This document shows positions 55,316-63,554 of a stretch of 64,000 nt of DNA, piece after piece. The position numbers and the translations under genes are program-made. Numbering within the stretch: position 1 is the first letter of the stretch; each line of letters starts with the position of its first letter. The stretch is from assembly GCF_003545805.1 (NCBI RefSeq), contig NZ_NMQR01000001.1:62001-126000 (forward strand). Reading direction: 5' to 3'. The stretch comes from Photorhabdus sp. CRCIA-P01. Lineage in GTDB: Bacteria > Pseudomonadota > Gammaproteobacteria > Enterobacterales > Enterobacteriaceae. Below the pieces are notes generated by a model, which saw only the letters and a program-made list of their open reading frames with translations, had not been told where the DNA came from and searched no databases.

Positions 55316-56472
55316 TATACTGCTCTCACTATGTAGTTAAATGCGATATTACGGGGGCGGGTTTCGTTTGCAGTACGCGCGACGCGAAATGCATCGAATC
55401 TCACTGCATACGATATTTCGTTTTGAGTAACGTAAGACATTGTTCTCACATCACCCTCAGAAAATATTCCATTACTGTCATGTGGTCGTGTCATCAAGCC
55501 GATGTTGTTACCACCGTCAAGCACCCCGTTTAATTCCTGCATTGCATCACCCTGCCATTCCAAAACTCCGCGGCCACTATCAACACCACGCCCACCATCC
55601 CAGCCACGAATAAACTCGCCTCTTAAATCAGGCAATTTACCTTTGGGGTAAGCTTCTGCTAGATTCGGATATAAAGATTTATCAAATTCTTGGCCTCGAC
55701 ACATAAGATAGTTTTTTGATGTCGGTGGATGATTTGACGGCCAGGGAATAGGGGCGCCCACAGGATGATTATTTACAACGTTAACATCATCAACTGTTGC
55801 TAATGTTCCAGATTTCATTGGAAAATTAATAGAATAAATAATACTATGGTTAGCGTCTCGCTTATATACTTCAAGAGACGACTGATAATCATTAGAAAGA
55901 TTAGCTCGAATAACAAAGAATCCGCGTGATTGCTTGTCGTCGGGCGGGGAAAATTGGATTTTGGGACTAGTCCCACTAACCTCAACATAACGAGCATTTC
56001 CACGCGCAAAGCGGCTGTTAACCCAATCTTGTGAAATTGAATTTTTCTGTAACTCATCTATTTTTGATGTCAGCTCATTAATAGTCTTAAGTTGAATTGT
56101 TTTACCGCTTGGCGTTGTGATATATACAACTCCGTTCTCTGTCATCCATTTATTTAAATTGAATAACAGCTCATCCGTATAATTTAATTGCGCTGTGACT
56201 TTTCTAGCAACATCAGAATAAGTATTCGGTACTGATGTTTGAATAAAATACTCAGCATTAGAAACAGCGTCAGGAAACTTATCGATTAAGACTAACTCCG
56301 TATCACTATTAACGTTCTTAATTGCTGACAATTTAAAAGCATTCCCGACTTTAATTAGTATGGTCTGAGCTGGAGCAACACCGAATTTATTATCTTTCCA
56401 GTGCGTTCCCGTTCCTGTTGCAATATCTGAATTGGAAGTAATTGAAATTGTTCCTGCGTTGTATGAAGACAT
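55315..56472 (-). CDS. Phage tail fibre protein with collar-type C-terminus
   Basis: A 385-residue fibre. The N-terminus MSSYNAGTISITSNSDIATG with TGTHWKDNKFGVAPAQTILI is the module found at the base of many side-tail fibres. A helical linker follows (KTINELTSKIDELQKNSISQ). The C-terminal half has the tail-collar motif: YLMCRGQEFDKSLYPNLAEA, LPDLRGEFIRGWDGGRGVD, ending RPRNIAFNYIVRAV. ATG 56472 has GGAG upstream; a frame extension to 56484 is less likely. It lies 15 bases after the YGLRI-repeat gene. Confidence 0.9.
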   Translation of the reverse strand: MSSYNAGTISITSNSDIATGTGTHWKDNKFGVAPAQTILIKVGNAFKLSAIKNVNSDTELVLIDKFPDAVSNAEYFIQTSVPNTYSDVARKVTAQLNYTDELLFNLNKWMTENGVVYITTPSGKTIQLKTINELTSKIDELQKNSISQDWVNSRFARGNARYVEVSGTSPKIQFSPPDDKQSRGFFVIRANLSNDYQSSLEVYKRDANHSIIYSINFPMKSGTLATVDDVNVVNNHPVGAPIPWPSNHPPTSKNYLMCRGQEFDKSLYPNLAEAYPKGKLPDLRGEFIRGWDGGRGVDSGRGVLEWQGDAMQELNGVLDGGNNIGLMTRPHDSNGIFSEGDVRTMSYVTQNEISYAVRFDAFRVARTANETRPRNIAFNYIVRAV

Positions 56473-56487
56473 GATTAACTCCAATGA

Positions 56488-57549
56488 TTAAAAATTAAAA
56501 TATGTTTCAGCGTCAATGTATAATGATTTCAGCGAAGAGATATAAGTATAATATCCCCAATACCCTCGTTGTATTTTAATATCTTTGGAAACACATGGTG
56601 TTATATATTTTCCATCAACCCCACCAACCGCTATCACTTTATTATTTCTTTTATAAATAGACTCACCGAAATTGCAGGGCGTGTACATTGGTCTTGATAT
56701 GCCAGGTACAGCTACTTTATCTCCTTCAACGCGTCCGCCTAATGATACAGCAACAGGGCGTGTCAATACACCCACTCCAGACGAAAATCTAACATTATTA
56801 CCGGAATCTCTAATTCTTAATCCATACTTATCATTACGTAAATTATTCTCAAGATTTAAATTCGAAAAAATAACAACTTTAAATTTTCCCGAAGTCATAC
56901 CAGCCGACCTGGGATTTCTCACTTCCAGCGTGACTTTTGGCGTTAATTCATATCCTCTATAAATATTTAGAGCAACAAACGCGTTATTATCCTCAGTATA
57001 GAAAAATGGAAGGCAGTTATTTAAATTCAATCTATTATCAATAACACTTAAATTAAACTCTCCCCTCAACGTAAGTTCTTTTTTATGCGACACATAACTG
57101 TATTTAATATTTGGATTTAAAGAAGAAAAATTAGCATTGCCAGATATCTTTAGTCCGTATTTTCCTGCCGATATAGTCGGCCATGAAATTATAACAATAT
57201 ACTTTGTGAAATGATTCTTTCCTGTCTCTAAGAACTCATCCCAGTAAAATGTAAGATATCCCTGATTATCACGAGTAACAGATAAATCTTTACCTCCATC
57301 GGGCCAGCTTGCTCGTCCGTCATCTTTCCAATTTATTTCACCGAGTTTATGAGATGATACTGCATAATCATGACCGGGTGGGATTGGATTCTGACATTTC
57401 CACCAGGTATTCCATCCGCTCCCCCGAATACCCGGCGCCGATGGTGTAATAATACCCGCCCACACAATGTATGCCGGTGCCGTTTTTTCATTAAATATAA
57501 ATCTTGAAAAATCAAAAGGATTCGTAATCCTTAAACCGTATTCACTCAT
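56488..57549 (-). CDS. Prophage tail-associated protein with three YGLRI-type modules
   Basis: A 353-residue protein between the tail tip gene and the tail fibre gene. Three related modules are visible: SEYGLRITNPFDFSRFIF at the start, AGKYGLKISGNANFSSLN near the middle, and DKYGLRIRDSGNNVRFSSGV towards the end. Such YGL(R/K)I-D/N-x-G-x3-RFS segments occur in short proteins that follow tail tip genes in lambdoid phages (DUF6453-type, from memory). The start overlaps the end of the J gene by 4 bases. Role probably tail-tip or fibre attachment. Confidence 0.6.
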   Translation of the reverse strand: MSEYGLRITNPFDFSRFIFNEKTAPAYIVWAGIITPSAPGIRGSGWNTWWKCQNPIPPGHDYAVSSHKLGEINWKDDGRASWPDGGKDLSVTRDNQGYLTFYWDEFLETGKNHFTKYIVIISWPTISAGKYGLKISGNANFSSLNPNIKYSYVSHKKELTLRGEFNLSVIDNRLNLNNCLPFFYTEDNNAFVALNIYRGYELTPKVTLEVRNPRSAGMTSGKFKVVIFSNLNLENNLRNDKYGLRIRDSGNNVRFSSGVGVLTRPVAVSLGGRVEGDKVAVPGISRPMYTPCNFGESIYKRNNKVIAVGGVDGKYITPCVSKDIKIQRGYWGYYTYISSLKSLYIDAETYFNF

Positions 57550-60500
57550 AAGAATTCACCCAATTCAATTATTGGAACACCTGAGCCATTGAATATATAT
57601 ATCCCCGTGTTAGTTATCCTCATTTTGTAGCCTCCAGACACGCCATTTACTTCAAACACTCCATTTTTCATATCAATACGCAGACCCGATTTATTCGGCA
57701 CATAATTAATAGATTTAAGATCAACACTGACTAACAACTCTTGAATTGTCGCACTGTCAATGAACGCACTACGCATGAACACTTGCCCGTTTTTTATAAA
57801 AAAGACAGATTCAAGTTTTTTATTCGCTGGATTAAAAACACCGAATGTCTCAGCATTAAAACCAATATTTGTTGTGACTTTTCCGTTCTTAACTTGAGCG
57901 CCGATAACCATCCCCGCGTCATAATACTGTCCGTTATAGTTAACCCCTGCTTTTACTGTATATGTTGCTGAACCATCGCCTTTCTGATCAAAAACCGTTG
58001 TCGCCTTGGTTTCAATCATTGCCTTTTGTTTTTTGAATTCAGCACTTGTCTGTGTATTATATTCAGATAACGCTTTATCCGTGTTTGCAATTGCGTTCTT
58101 ATTCTCTTGAATCAGCCCTTTTGCTAAAGTGATTCCATTTGCATTATCATTAACCTCGGCTTTAACTTGATTAATATCTTTTGCTGTTGACTCATTTAAT
58201 TTAGACATTGATTCTTTAATGTCTAATACGCTTGAGTCAGTATTCTTAAATTGACTAGATACTTGCTGCTGATATTCAGATAATGCTTTATCCGTATTTG
58301 CAATTGCATTTTTATTCTCTTGAATAAGTCCTTTAGCTAAAGTAATTTTATTTGTATTATCATTAACCTCGGCTTTAACTTGATTAATATCTTTTGCTGT
58401 TGACTCATTTAATTTAGATACTGACTCTTTAATATTTAATACGCTTGAATTTGTATTCTCAAACTGACTAGACACTTGCTGCTGATAACGTGCAAGTGAC
58501 TGTTGATCAGATACTTGTACTTCGCGAACTTCAACAATTTCAGCTTTTCTATCTCCGTTCTCTTTCATCCAACGTTTAATATCTGCATCACGCGCGGCGG
58601 CATTTTCAAGCGCTGCTTCGGCATTTTCAAATGCTGCCTCGGTATTATCATCAATCTGAGATTGAAGCTGTTTTCCTGCGTCTGTTGTTAAGAACTGATC
58701 GCCAGCTGCGTCAATTATCCAACTCGCATCGGAAGATGACTCACCCCTGACAAATTCAGTCCACGGACTTTGATTGCCAGTCTTATCGACTAGACGAGCG
58801 CGGAAGTAGAAAGCCACACCCGCAGCTAGCCCCTGCATCGTATAAGTTCGTTGAGGATAAGGAACGTCAGACAACAGCATCAAATCATTGCCGTCATTTG
58901 TCTTACTGTACTGAATCTCAGTATGTTGTGTGTCTGATGTGTCATCACCAAAATTCCAGTCTATCGTGATCCCGAAGACAATCGGCGTTGTCCTGAAATT
59001 TAGCGGTACAGGCGGGTTGCCTTCTTTTCCGTTAAGTTGCGTTTCTTGTGCATTGGCCCAAATACTGGAAATATCTGATGCATTGATAGCCCGGACACGC
59101 GCTTGATAACGTCCCGCGTAAATATTATCAACTTCAAAACTCAAAGCTGACGTTCTCGACGCTGATATCCAATTACCATTATCTTTCCGCCACTCTGCTT
59201 CATAAGCAATAGCATTTTCTACAGCATTCCAGGTTACTCTCAGTGTAGTGACTACAAGCCCCTGTGATTTTGAAGAATAAGAACTGATAGCCACATTTTT
59301 CGGCGGAGTTTGAACGCCGGGCGGAATAACAGAAATGGGACGTTCGTCAATCCGGGCACCAGTATCAATCCGGTCATACTTATCGGGATCGTGATAGACA
59401 GCACTGATTTCAAATGTGTTATCACCTTTATCACGCACACTTGTAACCCGGTATTGCTGAACGAAGAGATCATTAGCATCAATCGCCCAACCTGACTCAG
59501 GTACCGGTGTTTCTGAATAAGCAGTGGTGACAGTAATAACTTTGCCATTAACTGCCTGGACTGTGCGACCTTCTGATTTACCGGAGGGTAAATTAACTAA
59601 CAGGCGATCGCCTTCTTTAGCCTCGGCTACTCTATCTAATGTGATGTTGCGCTCTGATACGGCACTAATGCGCCCACCGATAATACGGCCTGAGCGGTTT
59701 CTGTCAGCAATTCCAATGATATAGCCGGGTAAGGGTATTTGTCCTTCTAAACCCACACTGAATGAAACAGCACTATCTTTGCTGTTTGTCAGTAAAGCCC
59801 AACGGCCTCTTCTGTTTGCTTCACTTTGTCGTGTACAACCGATTGCTGTGATCTCTGTTTGATTGACACCGTAGCGACGAACTAACTCATTATCAGAGAC
59901 TGGCTCGACAGCATCAGCATAGTGATTGTCAGGATCTGACCAACAAACCATTGCTGTTGTATATCGGGTTCGCTCACTGCTTGCTGAATAAACAAATTTT
60001 CCATTGATGACATTTGACTGGTTAAAAATGTAATCCATGTCGCGAGGCATGTCAGCAAGTGCAACAAACTGATTTTGCCCCCAGTACGTCATTCCACGGA
60101 ATATAGCCGCGAGATCCGTTAATACAGTCCACGCATCATTGCGAGACTGAATGTAGACATTGCATGTAAAACGAGGTTCTTTGCCATCCCCGCCGCGGCC
60201 ATCTGGGACTAATTGATCACAATATTGGGCGATTCTGTAAAGTTCTGCTTCGCTGATTTGAGTTGAATTAATTCTATTTCCCAGACCAAATCCATCTGAC
60301 AAAAGAATGTCATAGAAAATCCAAGCTGGGTTATCTGAATGCGCCCACTTAAATGTACCGTCCCATATTCCAGAGTAAGCTCGTGTTACTGGATCATAAT
60401 TTGACGGAACGCGGATAATACGGCCCTTTGGCTTACAGCTAATTTTCGGGATATCGGGGAATTGCTTTGAATCAAACTCAACATAGAGCAACGCTGTATT

Positions 60501-61163
60501 TGGGTACCGAAGTTTTGCGTCGATAACTTCTGTGATCGCCTGTACAAACATTCTATCAACATATCGCCCTGAATTTTGATTGGGTGTCAGTCTGCGTACT
60601 CTGATTTGCCAGCCAGTTGTGGCTTTTGGTAAATCAATGCGATAAGAACGTTCATACAGTGATGTTGTCTTACCGTCAACCGCCGCTTTTAAGACTTCTC
60701 TGTAAGCTCCGCCATCTGTAGCAACATCTATTGCATACTCAATGCGATAACCCACTGTATCCCCGTTATCTTTTTGACGCTGCAACTGGGGCCAGCCGAA
60801 GCGCAAGCGGATTGCAGATAACTTAGTATTAGAAACGGCTCGAATCCACGGATGATCACTTTTTAGTTCCGTATTTATCCTGATTTCATTTTCTGCCGCG
60901 GGTATTCCTTGAATGTATTCTTGTGATTGGGTGCCTGGGCGGAATTCCCATTTAACACCCGAAGCGTTCAAGCTCCCATCTGCATTAGCGATTGGCGTAT
61001 CATCTAAGTAAATATTTGTACCATCCAACCCACCAGCAAACTCACCCTCCCCAAGTGCCAAGAGTATTTTGGCTTTCGATATTGACTGAATACTGTCTGG
61101 GGATTCAATCGGCGTTCGTTGCTTACCGCCACCGCCTTTACGCCCTTTGATTACTTTTGCCAT
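57546..61163 (-). CDS. Tail tip / host specificity protein J
   Basis: A 1205-residue homologue of lambda gpJ, the central tip fibre that contacts the receptor. N-terminal part: KGRKGGGGKQRTPIESPDSI, LLALGEGEFAGGLDGTNIYL, then the conserved tip region with FTCNVYIQSRNDAWTVLTDL and RGMTYWGQNQFVALADMP. Fibronectin-III-like segments lie near residues 610-810. A coiled-coil region follows with a 71-residue tandem duplication (about 894-964 and 965-1035). The C-terminal DUF1983-type region has GFNAETFGVFNPANKK and FFIKNGQVFMRSAFIDSATI. Lambda gpJ is 1132 residues; the extra length is about one 71-residue repeat. Confidence 0.95.
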   Translation of the reverse strand: MAKVIKGRKGGGGKQRTPIESPDSIQSISKAKILLALGEGEFAGGLDGTNIYLDDTPIANADGSLNASGVKWEFRPGTQSQEYIQGIPAAENEIRINTELKSDHPWIRAVSNTKLSAIRLRFGWPQLQRQKDNGDTVGYRIEYAIDVATDGGAYREVLKAAVDGKTTSLYERSYRIDLPKATTGWQIRVRRLTPNQNSGRYVDRMFVQAITEVIDAKLRYPNTALLYVEFDSKQFPDIPKISCKPKGRIIRVPSNYDPVTRAYSGIWDGTFKWAHSDNPAWIFYDILLSDGFGLGNRINSTQISEAELYRIAQYCDQLVPDGRGGDGKEPRFTCNVYIQSRNDAWTVLTDLAAIFRGMTYWGQNQFVALADMPRDMDYIFNQSNVINGKFVYSASSERTRYTTAMVCWSDPDNHYADAVEPVSDNELVRRYGVNQTEITAIGCTRQSEANRRGRWALLTNSKDSAVSFSVGLEGQIPLPGYIIGIADRNRSGRIIGGRISAVSERNITLDRVAEAKEGDRLLVNLPSGKSEGRTVQAVNGKVITVTTAYSETPVPESGWAIDANDLFVQQYRVTSVRDKGDNTFEISAVYHDPDKYDRIDTGARIDERPISVIPPGVQTPPKNVAISSYSSKSQGLVVTTLRVTWNAVENAIAYEAEWRKDNGNWISASRTSALSFEVDNIYAGRYQARVRAINASDISSIWANAQETQLNGKEGNPPVPLNFRTTPIVFGITIDWNFGDDTSDTQHTEIQYSKTNDGNDLMLLSDVPYPQRTYTMQGLAAGVAFYFRARLVDKTGNQSPWTEFVRGESSSDASWIIDAAGDQFLTTDAGKQLQSQIDDNTEAAFENAEAALENAAARDADIKRWMKENGDRKAEIVEVREVQVSDQQSLARYQQQVSSQFENTNSSVLNIKESVSKLNESTAKDINQVKAEVNDNTNKITLAKGLIQENKNAIANTDKALSEYQQQVSSQFKNTDSSVLDIKESMSKLNESTAKDINQVKAEVNDNANGITLAKGLIQENKNAIANTDKALSEYNTQTSAEFKKQKAMIETKATTVFDQKGDGSATYTVKAGVNYNGQYYDAGMVIGAQVKNGKVTTNIGFNAETFGVFNPANKKLESVFFIKNGQVFMRSAFIDSATIQELLVSVDLKSINYVPNKSGLRIDMKNGVFEVNGVSGGYKMRITNTGIYIFNGSGVPIIELGEFL

Positions 61164-61174
61164 ATTTCACCCAT

Positions 61175-61199
61175 AAAAAACCTCGCTGAAATCGCGAGG
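61175..61199 (-). terminator. Intrinsic terminator between hicA and J (proximal to J)
   Basis: On the minus strand CCTCGC, GATTTCA loop, GCGAGG, then TTTTTT: a textbook intrinsic terminator whose T run ends just 12 bases before the J start codon. Confidence 0.85.
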
Positions 61200-61209
61200 C
61201 TGATTAAAC

Positions 61210-61230
61210 AAAAAAACCGCAGTTAAGCGG
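61210..61230 (-). terminator. Second intrinsic terminator downstream of hicA
   Basis: On the minus strand CCGC, TTAACT loop, GCGG, followed by TTTTTTTG. The stem is short but the T run is strong. It lies 28 bases after the hicA stop. Confidence 0.75.
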
Positions 61231-61257
61231 CGTGTGTACATAAAAATCCCGTAAGGG

Positions 61258-61455
61258 CTATATTTTTAGGTTAATTCCGGCCTGCTTAAGAATAGCGTTA
61301 GCTGTATATTTTGAAACTATTGTGTATGGAACACTGAAATTTTTGTTTGTGATATCGCTATGCCAGATTTCATGGCTGCCTTTGCCTTGCCTAATAAAAT
61401 AACAGCCATGAACCAATAGAATTTCTTTAAGTTGTGGATATAAGCCAGATCCCAT
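61258..61455 (-). CDS. hicA: HicA-family mRNA interferase toxin
   Basis: A 65-residue HicA toxin, a small double-stranded-RNA-binding-fold RNase. The catalytic context G-K-G-S27-H28 is present, followed by EIWHSD and NFSVPYTIVSKYTANAILKQ, ending QAGINLKI, as in typical HicA proteins. It starts 1 base after the antitoxin stop, so the pair is coupled. The order is antitoxin first. It is embedded between tail genes I and J. Confidence 0.88.
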   Translation of the reverse strand: MGSGLYPQLKEILLVHGCYFIRQGKGSHEIWHSDITNKNFSVPYTIVSKYTANAILKQAGINLKI

Positions 61456-61456
61456 A

Positions 61457-61717
61457 TCAGAGCGCCATCCTTGAATCGTAAGATTGTTCCTGAACGAAAC
61501 TAATTTTCATTCCATCAGGGTTACTACCAAGTTCATTCAGCTCGTATAGTTCGGGAGCTATCTCCCACACCCGCTCTGTCAATTCATCGTATGACTTAGC
61601 TTCCGTAACAAGACCAAGCTCATCACATTCAGCAATCCATACGTCATCATGTGTGACTTTTACAACAAAACTAGTTTGTCGATCACCGAAATGCGCCTTG
61701 TAAACTATGTTGCTCAT
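61457..61717 (-). CDS. HicB-like antitoxin (DUF1902-type)
   Basis: An 86-residue partner of HicA. The core VVKVTHDDVWIAECDELGLV and TEAKSYDELTERVWEIAPEL matches the partial RNase-H-like fold of HicB/DUF1902 antitoxins. There is no obvious DNA-binding C-terminus, so autoregulation may be absent or indirect. A 90-base gap separates it from gene I and could hold its own promoter; GGGGGC precedes the ATG. Confidence 0.82.
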   Translation of the reverse strand: MSNIVYKAHFGDRQTSFVVKVTHDDVWIAECDELGLVTEAKSYDELTERVWEIAPELYELNELGSNPDGMKISFVQEQSYDSRMAL

Positions 61718-61807
61718 GATGCCCCCTTAATGCTCGCTATTGGTTAATAATAACCCACATAACAATATAAGAAAAGGTGATTATTTAAGCCATCCCTAGC
61801 TTGTGAT

Positions 61808-62422
61808 TTACTGTTGATCTTCGGTATATATCCCGGCTGAAATAATTGCTCCGCCGATCTCGCGGGTTCCATATAAGACAGGAACGGGATTACCCTGCGC
61901 CGTAGTGTTGACTGGCCCACCAAACGCGTAAGAGGGTTTATTGTCAGGGGACTCACGCATTCTCAAACCCGGCATTTGTGGTGATAGCATTTGGACAACA
62001 CCACCGAGGGCCATTGATGCACCTATCATTGCAGTAGTTCCCCACATCCCCCCAGCTGTAAATGCAGCAGCTATTCCCCCGGATGCAATAGCAGCAGCAG
62101 TAATTAAAGCAACACCAAGTATTGTTTGGAATAACCCTCCGCGTTTACTGCCAATAATGACAGGTAAAATATGGATATCATCAGTGCCTTTTGTCATATC
62201 AAGCTCATCTTTGCTAATATTTTTACCGCCAACAAAAATTGCAAACGTTAGCCCTTTCTTATGGGCCTCAATCATATATTTTTCAAAACCCGGCAATAAA
62301 CAACGCATAGCATCAATTGCTTTTTTAGCATCCAATGCTTTGTATTTAAATTCTTTCCCAAAACGCTTTATTAGCGGACCGTGCATTCGGATTGTTCGCA
62401 TCGGTACATCAATATAAGCCAT
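61808..62422 (-). CDS. Tail assembly protein I
   Basis: A 204-residue homologue of lambda gpI, which acts with K, L and J in tail tip assembly. N-terminal ubiquitin-like part: RTIRMHGPLIKRFGKEFKYK and AKKAIDAMRCLLPGFEKYMI. A hydrophobic Gly/Ala stretch follows (GVALITAAAIASGGIAAAFT), then the C-terminal SYAFGGPVNTTAQGNPVPVL and YGTREIGGAIISAGIY. ATG 62422 has GGAG eight bases upstream; the frame extends to 62446. Confidence 0.93.
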   Translation of the reverse strand: MAYIDVPMRTIRMHGPLIKRFGKEFKYKALDAKKAIDAMRCLLPGFEKYMIEAHKKGLTFAIFVGGKNISKDELDMTKGTDDIHILPVIIGSKRGGLFQTILGVALITAAAIASGGIAAAFTAGGMWGTTAMIGASMALGGVVQMLSPQMPGLRMRESPDNKPSYAFGGPVNTTAQGNPVPVLYGTREIGGAIISAGIYTEDQQ

Positions 62423-62458
62423 ACAGTTAACTCCACACAAAAACAATTTTAATTCACT

Positions 62459-62812
62459 TTATATGCAATTCTTTATTTTCTGAATTCGGTCATTTATTCT
62501 ATAATTAAATAATCCACTTTGATGATAAAAACTAACTTTAACTCCATTGTTCTCATCTACAATATCAACAACCTCAATCTGAGAATTAGAATACACTGTA
62601 TAGCCGTTACCATAAGGTTGAATAAAAACACCTCCATATCTTGGGCTATTTTCTTGCCAACCAAACAGGATGCATTCAGCTACATCTTTTGTTTGCTGCT
62701 TTGTGGACGCATAGACCTGGTCGGGAGAACGACTTCTCATATCTTGGATGCTTGAACAGCCTGCCAAAATAAGCGCACACAGAGTAAGAATGTTTTTTTT
62801 CTTCATTGTCAT
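62459..62812 (-). CDS. Prophage-encoded small lipoprotein
   Basis: A 117-residue predicted lipoprotein between tail genes K and I. The signal MKKKNILTLCALILAGC has an LAGC lipobox with Cys at residue 19 (or 17 from the second ATG, 62806). The mature part reads SSIQDMRSRSPDQVYAS, with VAECILFGWQENSPRYGGVF and VKVSFYHQSGLFNYRIND. I do not recognise a named family, though such lipoproteins are recurrent in lambdoid tail regions. It may alter the lysogen surface (superinfection exclusion) rather than serve the virion; this is speculation. Confidence 0.72.
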   Translation of the reverse strand: MTMKKKNILTLCALILAGCSSIQDMRSRSPDQVYASTKQQTKDVAECILFGWQENSPRYGGVFIQPYGNGYTVYSNSQIEVVDIVDENNGVKVSFYHQSGLFNYRINDRIQKIKNCI

Positions 62813-62840
62813 TTTCTCTAAGTCAAAAAAAAAGAATAAA

Positions 62841-63554
62841 TCACAACAAGTCTTTATAACGCAATACCTTTACCGTTCTGTCTTTCCAATAACCCCCGTA
62901 AGGCACCCGCTGACTCAGTTGTCCGTACATATGATGTAGTAACATATTATCAGACAAAAGAATACCAGCATGGTTCGCCACCGGGGAAGAAACTTGCATA
63001 ATTGCCATATCACCGAGTTGCGGTTCGCCGCTGAACTCGCGAAATCCACACTGAAACCAATTATCTAAATAACGGTTTTCTTTGGCATTTTCCCACCAGC
63101 AATAATCAACCCGATAATCATTCAGCTCAATGTCATGTTTTTGCTTAAAGTAGCTCATGATTAGCCCCCAGCAATCTGTATGGCCCAGCACGAATGGACG
63201 CCCAATTAATGGTAATTCGCCACGCGGCTGAATTGTTCTGATATCCCCCTCCGGCCAACTGACAATGATCCAAGGTAATTCAGTTGTATCGCACTGGGCT
63301 TTATCCAATTCAGAAGGCTGCGTTGTTGCGTCGGGGTGACTATGCACAATCGCCGTTACTGTTCCCCAATCCTCAGCGGTTACGTACCCAATGGGATCAA
63401 GGTGAAATTGCTCTTCGGGTTCTGTTGCTAAATTCCGGCACGGGAAATACTTTTCTACACGACTTTTTTGAGCAATCACCCCGCAACACTCTTTCGGGTA
63501 TTCCGATTTGGCATGAGTCATGATCGCTTTTAATGTACTATCACGCATTGTCAC
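62841..63554 (-). CDS. Tail tip assembly protein K (JAMM plus NlpC/P60)
   Basis: A 237-residue homologue of lambda gpK with two enzymatic folds. The JAB/JAMM metallopeptidase motif is complete: E22, H71-x-H73, S81 and D84 (HSHPDATTQPSELD). The NlpC/P60 cysteine peptidase domain has C128 in HTDCWGL and H195 in VANHAGILLS. Such proteins are thought to process the tail tip and to open peptidoglycan at DNA entry. The start overlaps the end of L (ATGA). Confidence 0.94.
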   Translation of the reverse strand: MTMRDSTLKAIMTHAKSEYPKECCGVIAQKSRVEKYFPCRNLATEPEEQFHLDPIGYVTAEDWGTVTAIVHSHPDATTQPSELDKAQCDTTELPWIIVSWPEGDIRTIQPRGELPLIGRPFVLGHTDCWGLIMSYFKQKHDIELNDYRVDYCWWENAKENRYLDNWFQCGFREFSGEPQLGDMAIMQVSSPVANHAGILLSDNMLLHHMYGQLSQRVPYGGYWKDRTVKVLRYKDLL

